Assembly: GCA_903772945.1 (NCBI GenBank)
Contig: CAICTM010000867.1
Coordinates: forward strand, 1 to 35,575
DNA: 35,575 nucleotides
Reading direction: 5' to 3'
DNA from: Seminavis robusta
Taxonomy: Eukaryota > Bacillariophyta > Bacillariophyceae > Naviculales > Naviculaceae
A program made the position numbers and the translations under genes. Below, one piece after another: positions 8,501 through 18,056 of the stretch. The notes below the pieces were generated by a model. That model was not told where the DNA came from. It worked only from the letters and a program-made list of their open reading frames with translations, and did no database searches. Every line of letters begins with the position of its first letter. Positions within the stretch are counted from its first letter, which is position 1.

Positions 8501-9871
8501 ATGGTGACAGCAAGGAAAGGTCTAATACGGGGGCGTGCGACAGTCGAGTTTATCTGTGCTTGCCTGTGCCTGCTTGTGACTGCAACTACGTCTTTTCAGA
8601 CGCCCTCATTATTCATCTTTGACAACAGTCGGATTTCGAGGACAAGATCGGCCACTTCCAGGTACCAAACCAGTTCTGATCGGGCATCCACAATGGATCC
8701 AGCGTTGACACCAGTTGATTCCAAACTCCCATCGTCAAACAATCCCACGCTATCCTTGGTGGGATCCTTCCTTGTGGATATTTCTCACACTGAAGATGAT
8801 GAGAGTATTTTGTGGTCGCTGATACCCATTGAGGAGGCCGTTGCAAGCGAATCGGATGCGGGTAGTCTATCAGAAGGAGCTAGGTCTTGGAAAGCGCTGC
8901 ATCGAATGAATACACAACAATTATCAAAGCCAGTAATTAGTCTTGAAAGCAAAATTCTGGAACCAGACACTCTTCAAGTTCAAATATCATCATCGACGAA
9001 TGTTGCTTTGTTGGCGGAGAATGCCAAGCTACTGTCTGCCATGGCCAAAGCATTGGCTCAATATACGGCCAACGCTTCTGACAACGAGACCAAAGCTTGG
9101 AATCTTGTTATTTATTCAGGCGACGAGACGAAAGAGGAATTTGCTGGTGTCACCTTCTCCTTGGATGACATTCCTACATTGTTTGAGGTAGATTCGACAT
9201 CTGGCGTCGAAATCGTTGACATGGTGGACCAACAGGGCAATGTGTTGGCCATGGTGCCTCGAACCTTGGTGCATTCCTTGAATATCCTTCATCGAGGGAT
9301 TGGATTGACCGTGTCCAAGGATGAAAAATTCTCAGAGCTTTACGTCCATCGCCGCACCGACTTTAAACGTATCTTTCCAAGTCTTTACGATATGTTTGTT
9401 GGAGGTGTTTCGCTCTCGGGTGAAGAGGCTCGACTCACGGCCGCCCGAGAAGTGGCGGAAGAGCTGGGGTTGTCTCGAGCGCTGAAAGAAAATCAACAAA
9501 ATCTATCCGGTCCTTTATTCCAATGTGTAGTATGCACGGCCTACAACCGTTGCGTCGTGACTGTCTTTCAATATACAATGGATCCCTCGGTGGAAACTAT
9601 CTCCTGGCAGGAAGAGGAAGTATCATGGGGCGATTTTGTGCGCTATGACACGGCGGAAGCAGCTGCCGACTTGTCCATCAAACGACTGGTGGGAAAACAA
9701 GAGTGGCCAGGATTGTTACCAGCCGTTCAATCCAAATGGAAGGGGAACAAGCCACCCGAGGCAGAGACCAGTAGCTCCGTGGAAGATTGGGCAACGTGGG
9801 ACTTTGTTCCAGACGGACTGCTGGTGTGGGAGGCATGGTTGAAATGGAATCAAGCTGCTCATTATGATTAG
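8501..9871 (+). CDS. Nudix hydrolase with N-terminal presequence
   Basis: A 456-residue protein. Residues 302-324 form a perfect Nudix box, Gly-x5-Glu-x7-Arg-Glu-Val-x-Glu-Glu-x-Gly-Leu, with metal-binding glutamates in REVAEELG. Just before it, a VDQQGNVL...P-R...HRG segment and LYVHRR resemble the YfcD/IPP-isomerase-like Nudix branch; family members hydrolyse nucleoside-diphosphate-linked compounds, but the substrate cannot be read here. I chose the ATG at 8501 because it starts a positively charged segment, a hydrophobic core (FICACLCLLVTA) and then TTSFQTP, a Phe-containing motif like the diatom ASAFAP signal, followed by a Ser/Arg-rich stretch; plastid targeting is inferred. The frame also offers an ATG at 8345, which puts the hydrophobic segment far inside. 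The N-terminal third of the mature part is not recognised. Confidence 0.85.
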   Translation: MVTARKGLIRGRATVEFICACLCLLVTATTSFQTPSLFIFDNSRISRTRSATSRYQTSSDRASTMDPALTPVDSKLPSSNNPTLSLVGSFLVDISHTEDDESILWSLIPIEEAVASESDAGSLSEGARSWKALHRMNTQQLSKPVISLESKILEPDTLQVQISSSTNVALLAENAKLLSAMAKALAQYTANASDNETKAWNLVIYSGDETKEEFAGVTFSLDDIPTLFEVDSTSGVEIVDMVDQQGNVLAMVPRTLVHSLNILHRGIGLTVSKDEKFSELYVHRRTDFKRIFPSLYDMFVGGVSLSGEEARLTAAREVAEELGLSRALKENQQNLSGPLFQCVVCTAYNRCVVTVFQYTMDPSVETISWQEEEVSWGDFVRYDTAEAAADLSIKRLVGKQEWPGLLPAVQSKWKGNKPPEAETSSSVEDWATWDFVPDGLLVWEAWLKWNQAAHYD

Positions 9872-10088
9872 CTCAATGGACCAGTCAGCTAAACTAAACC
9901 AAAACTAAACGAACATGCGGGTAAAGCAACAAAGAAGACCTACAGCATTGCTGCTACATGTACTTAGACTAATGAATAGTGTAATACTTTTGCATCCCAA
10001 CAACAAGAACCCGTCAACTGGCTGTTCTAGATCTGCTATTGTTGTTGTTGCTTGTGGGTTCAGCGAATGATCCAATTGCAAACGTCGC
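9872..10088. other. Convergent 3' intergenic space
   Basis: A gap of 217 bp between the stops of the Nudix gene and malate synthase, expected to hold two 3' UTRs. No further structure recognised. Confidence 0.6.
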
Positions 10089-11905
10089 CTACAACTTGGA
10101 GAGTCCAGGCTCTTGCACATTGGTCACAATGTGAGGGTAGCAGACGGTAGTCAAGAATTCATCGAACTCTTCTTTGTTCAACATGTTCTCGACCTGCAAT
10201 TACACGGATACGAAACAAAATGGGTCAGGAGCTTGCGATCGCAGGGGGTTGTGAGAAACCATGATCAGCAGAAGAAACTCACCAGGTTTCCGGCCAAGCG
10301 GAACTTGCCCTTGGAGGCAGTCGCTCCCCCACACTGACGGTTTACTTCCCGTTGGACAATGCCAGCAATACGTTCAGCGGTGATGGGCTGTCCGTTATCC
10401 TGCGTTGCCGCACCTTGGTACCTCCACTGCCAGATCTGAGCACGACTAATCTCGGCGGTAGCAGCATCTTCCATGGCATTGTTCAGTGGGATGCATCCGA
10501 CACCTCGCAACCAGGCTTCAGTGTACGCCAAGACAATGGCCACGCCCTTTTCCAATCCAGCACTGGTAATGGCTTGTCCATGGGGCACACGAGGAAGACG
10601 AAGCAAATCCGCCTCGGAAATGGATGCTCCTACCATACCGGGATTGCTGGTGATTTGATTGGGCGTTCGCATGTGTTGATCAAAGACCTTGCGGGCCACC
10701 GTCACCAAAGCAGGATGAGCGACCCAGGTACCGTCGTGTCCAGCCATGACTTCACGGAGTTTGTCTTCTTCCACCTTCTTCATGGCGGCAGCATTGGCTT
10801 GTGGATCATTCTTGATGGGGATGGCCGCCGACATGCCTCCCATGGCAAACGTTCCACGCTTGTGGCAAGTGAAAATAAGCCGCTTCACATAGGCTGAAAA
10901 ATTTTGTTTGTGAGTTTACTATTGCTGCCAAGATTTTCTTCACGGATGCATTTTTTTGCCAACGAACAACATCTTACCTTCCATGAGAGGAGTTCCCATG
11001 GTCAAATGGGTACGATCAGGGGCAATCTTGTCACCATGCTTCTTGAACTTTTTAATGTAGCTGAACAGGTAATCCCATCTGCCGCAGTTCAAACCCAAGG
11101 AATGATCGCGCAATTCGTAGAGAATTTCCTCCATTTCAAAGGCGGCCGTAATGGTTTCCAACAGCACTGTGGCGCGGCAAGTCCCCACAGGAACTCCCAA
11201 GTATTGCTGGGCCGTGACAAAGACATCATTCCACAACCTGGCTTCCAAGTGGCTTTCAAGCTTTGGAAGATAATAGTAGGGACCGGTGCCTTTGGCTGTC
11301 AATGCATGGACATTGTGGAACAAGTACAGGGCAAAGTCAAAAATGGATCCAGAGGCCACCTTGCCATTGACAGTGACATGTGCCTCTTCCAAATGCCATC
11401 CACGAGGACGCACAAAAAGTGTCGAAATCTTTGGCTTCAAGGCATAAACCTTGCCATTGGCAGGATTCGTGAAGGAAATGGTTCCACGAACAGCATCACG
11501 AAGATTGAGCTGTCCTTCAATCAAATTGCTCCAGGTTGGACTACTGCTGTCTTCAAAATCAGCCATGTAGACCTGGGCGCCCGAGTTCAAACCATTAATC
11601 ACCATTTTGCGGTCCACTGGTCCCGTGATTTCGACACGGCGATCTTGGATATCATGGGGTACGAGAGCACAGCGCCAAGTAGGATCCTGAGCAGCAGGGC
11701 TATTGGACACAAAATGGGGCAACTCTCCCGCATCGTACTCAATGGTCTTGGCCTTGCGGGCTAGCAACAGTTCCTTGCGGCGGCCTTCAAACTTGGCACA
11801 CAAGGTTCCCACAAAACGCAAAGCGTCTGGGGTCAGCATTTCCTCAGCAGCCGCATTGCGTGGAGCGTGGACAACCACATGAACAGACTCGGAACGGAAT
11901 TCCAT
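10089..11905 (-). CDS. MLS: Malate synthase, peroxisomal (glyoxylate cycle)
   Basis: Condenses glyoxylate and acetyl-CoA to malate, the second glyoxylate-cycle enzyme, which allows growth on C2 units from fatty acids. Exons on the minus strand: 11905-10978, 10893-10283, 10193-10089; introns of 84 nt (phase 1) and 89 nt (phase 0); 547 residues, normal for malate synthase A. Diagnostic stretches: [45 protein letters not shown] followed by LNCGRWDY (Mg2+ and substrate site); [13 protein letters not shown] across the first splice; [27 protein letters not shown], holding the catalytic Asp of the family. The last exon adds 34 residues ending in Ser-Lys-Leu, a canonical PTS1 peroxisomal signal. The start is the ATG at 11905 in context AAAATGG; the upstream extension has no ATG. 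Isocitrate lyase is not in this window. Confidence 0.96.
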
Positions 11906-12690
11906 TTTGTTGGATAAAGAAAAGCACTTCAGGGATTCTTCCACAGAAAGAATATGGGATTAATTATCTTCCCACAGAAAGAAAAATATGAAGCAATCGA
12001 AAAAGTGTGCTGTGTTTTGGATGGAAGAGAAGGCCAGCCAAAGCAAAACTAATGGCCGATGGCAATTCAATTCTGTTACACTGAGTATTGAAGGGAGTCT
12101 TGTGCTGTGAAAATGCCACAGATCCAATCGTCACGTCTTATCGTCGATGATGTTGGCAATAGGTATGTGATTGCCTTCTGTGACGAAAGATCCTTGGGAA
12201 CGCTTGGTGTCAACTTTGGGTTGACGCCACCCTCGTCATTCTCAAACCTGATTGGTGTCATCGACGGAGGTCTCAACAACGACTAACAGCTCCGCTGCCT
12301 AACTTAGCAGTTCTGGTACCACGACCTAGCTACGGTAGTAGTACCTGGTACCGGTATTCAGAACGCTGCCGGTACCCTGGCTAGCTAGCTTCAATGTACG
12401 CTACACAGGACTTTGGGAGCCTCCAGACCTTTACTATTGCAATAAGCTTCGGTGAACAGGAGACAGAACTCAAAGAAGTTCGCAATGAGATCAATAGAGG
12501 GACCACCTAATTTTATTGCATCAGGGATGACTTAAAATCCTCTGAAGGGCATGACATGGTGCATCCAATCATTGTTTGACGAACCGCGAAGTAAGTGAGG
12601 TGGTTGAAATAGATAGGTTTTCTATGGCATATATATTGTTGGGTCCAGGTCAAGCATTGACCTTTCCTTTCTCCTTTCTTACACAACTTT
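11906..12690. other. Upstream region of malate synthase
   Basis: About 785 bp between the malate synthase start and the 3' end of the next minus-strand gene. It should carry the malate synthase promoter and the downstream gene's 3' UTR. A cluster at 12310-12400 is rich in GGTACC-type palindromes: TACCGGTA at 12349-12356, CCGGTACC at 12369-12376, and CTAGCTACGGTA at 12326-12337, which recurs at 31719-31730. No convincing gene: the 67-codon minus frame at 12076-12279 lacks an ATG and any family resemblance. Confidence 0.55.
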
Positions 12691-15600
12691 TTAATTGCTC
12701 TTTTGCATCATGGCGGGAGGGTCGATATTAAACTTCCTACTGTTGAAAATACTGGTGAACCAAGTGGGGAGCAAGTGGATCACAGAGAAGACGTATTTCG
12801 CATCCATGCCAACCAATAATCGGACCGGTGCCTTTTTGAATGACACGGCCTGTTGCATCGCCGTAACCACGTGACAGCTGTTCCAGCAAATCACGTCGGA
12901 AGCAAAGTCGCTGACTTCACAAGCATCGCTCAGATAATCTGCGGCAACACAACAAAGGAATGAACATGAGGTCCACGATCCTGATAAAGGGTGTATTCAT
13001 ACAACTAGAAAAGACGTACCTTCTCCGTACTCCTTGCGTTTCTCGGCAGGCAAACTCTTCCAGACCTTTCTCAAGTTATCACCCATTGATCTCGTCAAGG
13101 CAGTCCTGTGGAATGTTGGGTTCACGACCGACACCTGCAGTCCCAACGCTCTGGTTTCCAACCGCAAGTTTGTCGTGAATGCCTCGGCGGCATGCTTCGA
13201 TGCTTCATAACTCACAGAAAACATACCACCAGAAACAAGTCCAGCGACGGAAGTCATGTTGACAATTCGAGCATCCGAGTAAAATCCCGAGGCGGCTTGG
13301 AACCTGAACAGAGGGAGAAACTTTTTGCAGCACCTGATCGTGCCAAAGTAATTTACATCCATGTGTTTCTGGAATCCGCTCACTGGAATCCAATCCACCA
13401 ATCCTCCAGCGCCTACTCCGGCATTGTTCACAAGCGCATGCAAATATCTTCCGTCAGCACCAGACAGCCAATCCTCGACTAGCTTGGCGGCTTTGTCAAC
13501 ATCATTATCCTTTGTGACATCCATCAGGAGTGGTGTGGCCAATTCCTCTCCTTCGAAAATTTTCAGAGAGTCCTTGCGAAGGCAACAGCAAAACACTACG
13601 AATCCCTCCTTCATCAGGGAGAAAGCCAGGTCATGCCCGAAACCACTGTCGCAACCCGTAACTACCACCCCCAGTTGTTGTTCTGGATTTTTCTTGGGTT
13701 TGATCACCCCAATGCCAAAGAGTCGGAGAAAGAACCCGAACAGTCTGTAGATTGCAGTTAGGAGCACCACAATGGCACCCACGGGACAGCCCAGCAGCAG
13801 AGCAAGAATCCAGAATATGCCGTCAAAAATATACGAGAATGGTTTTGTGTGGACCAAGGTGTTCAACATGTGCAAAGGGATCACTAAGGTGGGTGGGGAA
13901 TGCTGCAATTCTACCACCTTGGCGTCCAGTATACCCTTGTCTGCTGCTGAAGGTGTCTCGAATCGAACGCCCTTTTTCTTTGGTGATGCTGAAGCCTTTT
14001 GGGTTTTGCCCTTCCCCCCCTTCTTCGTCTGTTTCGGTGTAACGGATACTTCCTCCGGCTTGGACGATTTGTTTTTCCCTTTCTTTGATTTTTTGGGGGT
14101 TTTCTTCGCCTCATTTCCTGGAGTAACAGGCTCATCATCCAACACATCATATGGGTTGAAGTTGGCCTTCTTCAAAGCTGTAGTCGCAGGGACGGTTGGG
14201 GCGTCCGAGACCGCAGCGGCTTGACCTTGAACACTCTGTTCAAACAACTCCCAAGCTTTTTCTCGGATCTCGTCATCGGTGACGACTTTCTTGAACTCGG
14301 AATCGGTCTCTGCAGATATCGACGATAGGTCATCAACCTTCTTTTGAGGGCTGGCATCGGCAAGACGCTGGGCCATTTCTTCCACTTTGGCCCTTCCCGT
14401 TTCGTTGGAACGAGTTCCGCTGCCAGCGCTGGCGGAAGAAGGCACCGCATTCTTGGGCTTTTCCGACCTTTCCTTACCCTTCACAGTTGTCGGTTTGCCT
14501 AGTACCCTCGCAATAAGCTCATCCACGTCGCTAGTGACCCTGGGTGCTTCAGGAGTTCCGACCTCGCCATTGCCACCTGACTTTGCAGGAGAAAACAGGA
14601 GCTTCCGTTGTGCCTGCTTTTTCCCTTTCGCAAGCGCCAGTGCGTAAGAGGGGTAAGGTGTAGACGCCTTGATGGGCATTGGTGAGCGTTGGGGGGACGG
14701 CTTTGGGCCTATTAATTCCAGAGAGGGAAACTCGTCAATTGACAAACTTGCTACGATAGACGGGAATATTGCGCACGCCTCAGACATACCTTTTAAATCT
14801 TCCGGCACGTCCGATGCCGCATCCTTAGAAGCACTTTCAGCAGGAACTTCATTCGTCGAGACAGCCTTTGATTCCACTGTCGGCGCCTCGGTGGCCTTAG
14901 CATCCACCTTCTTTTCGCCTTCGGCTGTCTCGGGTTCAGTCGACGTTTCGGCTTTGTCCGAGCTGACCTCTGCTGATGGGGGCTCTTCTTCCTTTGCAGT
15001 GGATGATTTTGCTTCCTCGTTGCTCGGTTTCTCTTTCTTGACTTCTTCTGGGGTTTTCTCCACAGCCTCAGCCTCGTCGTTTCCATTCGTTGTCGCCTTG
15101 CTCTCTTCCACAAGCTTCGGAGCTTCAGGCTCTGGAGCCGGCGCAGAAACAGGCACCACCTTTGTCTCAACAGGTTCTGGGGCTCCATTGTTGTCTTGTT
15201 TCGCTTCTTCCGCCGCAACAGGCGCTGAAATTGGTGCTTTCTTTTCCTCTTGGCGCACCGGTGATTTCGACTTGGACTGCTTTTCGCGGGGCGACCTGGA
15301 CCTGCCTTTTCTGGCTTTCTGATTATTTCCTTGCTTCCCAGTGCCATCGTTTTCGGCCTGACTTTCGTCCTTTGCCGGCAAGGTCTCGCTTTTTGTTGTT
15401 GCTGGCTCTGGAACTGTTTCCTGTGCCTTGGCTGGTTTGGGCTCTGCAGCGGCCTCTTCTTTCTCTTCCAGTTCTGGGGCAACCACTGGCTCTGGAGCTG
15501 GCACTTTCTGTTGCTTTTGTCGTGCAGGGGACTTTGACTTTTTCCTGCGAGGCGACTTGGACTTGCCCTTTTTGTTTTTCTGTTGTTGCTGCTTCTTTTC

Positions 15601-17430
15601 ATCCTTCTTGATGTTCTCCTTTTCCCCGTCCTTGACCTTCTCCTCGCTGACCTTTTTCTCCATGGCAACCACAAGATCGTCAACCTTTGGCGATGGGTCT
15701 GTGTGCTCTTCTTTGTGTGCTTGCTCGTCTTTTTCGTCGCCCTCAGGGTGGGGCTCAAACTTGGAAGGCGGAGCAGTTTCCACTTTGGCCCAGTTGGAGT
15801 TGCGCTGCGATGATGGCTTGACGGGAGCAACGGTGCTGTCTGCTTCCTTTTCAAAGAAAGTCTCCACTCGCTCTCGCTTCTGCGCCAAAGGAGTCACATC
15901 TTGAGGCAATTCCCAACCAGCATTGGGATTAATTTTCTTGGTGGTGACAAGACTGGTTCGAACCTGATCGTGGACCGACCTGACCTTTTCAGAGACGGCG
16001 GCCTTGACCTTGACAGTCGGATCCACCGTTGGTTGTTCGTGCGATTGCCTCATGAGCCGTTCAAAGAAGGCAACCTTTCCAGCCAAGTTAGTAGGTGGCG
16101 TCAAGTCGTTATTGACGGCAGGAGTGCGAGCACTCTTGCCATTGTTGTTTTGCTTTGTTGGTTTGGCCGGCGACATGAAACTTTCATCAGGGAATGCCCG
16201 TTCTTCGAGTGTTTTGGACATTTCTAGGTTGATAGCATCTGCAAGTTCGCTCGGGACCATTTGACTCACCAACGGCTCGACTTCCATATAGGTCGGAGGG
16301 ATGATTGGATCATATTCTACTGACGGCGGCGTAGGCTTTGATTGTGTCTTTGGTTGCAGAGGTTTTACCAGCGACAAGACACCAAGTCTGCCGTCCAAGT
16401 TGATACCCATGCCCAGTGTCGATGTCAATGGGTCACACATTGCTGCTGCCATTCCCACAAAACAAGGATCCACTTGTACATGGGGAAGGAATTTCGCCAT
16501 GCCACTGGTCTTTGTCGGCAGATTTTCGTTGGTTTCTTTCTTTCCGTTTGCCTGCTGCTTTCCCTTGTTTCGTTTGGGTGACTTGGATCTTGCAGCCTGT
16601 TTCTTGTTGGGAGTACTAGCCGCCTGCTTCTGTTGTTGTTGTTTTTGCTGGTTTTTCTTGGGAGACTTGGATCTTCCCTTTTTATTACCTTTGGGCACGG
16701 GAGACTTGGATTTTTTGTTGCTGTTGTTATTCTTGGCATTGGACTGCTTGCTGTTTGTAGCGGCAGTGTCGCTTCCATTACTTCGTTCCGCCTGTCTACC
16801 CCTGTTAGTAGAATTGGTAGATGGAGATGATACCATGAAATGACTTTTCACAGCAATACTGCCAAAGAATGGATCACACTGCAGGACCTCAGGCAATTCT
16901 TCGAGTGCAGCTGACTTGTAGACAGTGTAGCTCTTCATTGGCATGGCCAAATCGTCCACAACTAACTCCTCGGCCCGGTTGGAGGTACTACTAGCCTCCA
17001 GCTGCTTTGGTTGTTGTGTTTGCTTTGGTAGCTTCTGCTTTGCGGATTGACTGGGCTTTGCTGGAACAGCGGTAGCCTGAAGCATGGTATCTAGGGTAGA
17101 TACTGATCGGTATGACGTGTAACTGCTCATAGGCAAGGCAAGGCCATCTACGACAAACTCATTGGCACGGGGAGGGGCCTCTACAGGTGTCTCCTTGGGT
17201 TGTTGCTGTTGTTGTTGCTGTTTCTTGGGACGAGTTGGAGACTTTGATTTTCCCTTGTTCTGACGAACCGGGGATTTCGATTTCCCTTGGTTTCTGCGTG
17301 GACCAGGAGACTTCGATTTGCCCTTGCCTTTGCCCTGCTGGTTTCTACGAGGACCGGGAGACTTGGATCGTCCAGCCTTGGCCCCACCTTGTGCCTTCTG
17401 AGGACTCTTGGGAGTTGATTCTTCTGCCAT
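12691..17430 (-). CDS. Giant Lys-Ser-Pro-repeat protein fused to a C-terminal short-chain dehydrogenase
   Basis: Two exons, 17430-13020 and 12938-12691, joined over an 81-nt phase-1 intron; 1,552 residues. Residues 1 to about 1180 are low complexity: many basic (K/R)SKSP blocks, Glu/Ala/Pro-rich stretches, and a duplicated motif VVDxLAxPMxSYTxY at about residues 95 and 170. Then come hydrophobic segments (about 1210-1245) that may anchor it in a membrane, and a classical short-chain dehydrogenase: TGCDSGFG nucleotide-binding turn (about 1258-1265), NNAG (1335-1338), the catalytic Ser in NMTSVAG, and YEASK (Tyr1408, Lys1412). The layout resembles retinol/steroid dehydrogenases of the SDR9C type, but the substrate is unknown. 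The second exon completes the dehydrogenase, so fusion is not a reading error at the 3' end. The start is the ATG at 17430 (AAAATGGCA). The repeats resemble phosphorylatable KSP tails of cytoskeletal or chromatin proteins; function is not assignable. Confidence 0.85.
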
Positions 17431-18056
17431 TTTGAGCTCTACCGATACGCAATTCGATCCAGGAGAACGAAACGGTCGAAACAATAACACTCTAATGAAG
17501 TGGTGTTGGCAAACCTCGATTGGCAGCTACCTGATCAGGTTCACTCTTTGCTTGGTATTTGTGTCCGCTTTGCAGTTCCTCGAGGACCTTCACTCGAGAT
17601 CTTGCTTGGTTCGGTTGGTCGAGATCAAAGATACGGGAAACGGAGAGACATCTGTGCCACCAACGTGGTTTCCACGGTGAGGATCTTCCGTTAGAACGAC
17701 GTTTCCTTGAGTCATCGATCTTGCAGTCACAACAAAACCCTGATGCCGGTACATTGCACATCGTACGTACCGGTTCCGAACCTTCCCCTTGCATTATCTT
17801 CGTCATTCCAACAAAAGATCATCAGCTCGATGTTAGGCAACGGGTTGTGGGTACGGGTGGCTCTACTAGCCAAGCTAGCTTGTAGGTGGGGCCGCATTTG
17901 GCACAGATGGGCCGTCTGATGCCGAGAGGACTGCAGCTATGGCACAAAAGAGAGAGCAATTCGCGCTCCGCAAGACAAAGGGTATCTCAACAAAATAAAT
18001 ACTACAACACTATTACTCAACTACTGTACTACCCTGCCGATAGCTTGCTTGCTACA
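17431..18056. other. Upstream region of the KSP-dehydrogenase gene
   Basis: About 626 bp containing the presumed promoter of the gene starting at 17430 and the 3' UTR of the ankyrin gene. A GTACCGGTT motif lies at 17767-17775. Short frames on both strands here (61-108 codons) look random. No RNA gene seen. Confidence 0.5.

Noticed and set aside
12076..12279. 67-codon minus-strand frame upstream of malate synthase
   Set aside because: Starts with TTG, not ATG, and has no recognisable motif.
14793..16843. Long alternative frames (up to 353 codons) in the KSP-rich region on both strands
   Set aside because: They arise from the repetitive Lys/Glu/Ser/Pro codons of the main frame and have no independent start context or motif.
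17492..17885. Frames on both strands upstream of the KSP-dehydrogenase gene
   Set aside because: They overlap each other antisense, are short, and lack any family-like sequence; the region is expected to be promoter and UTR.
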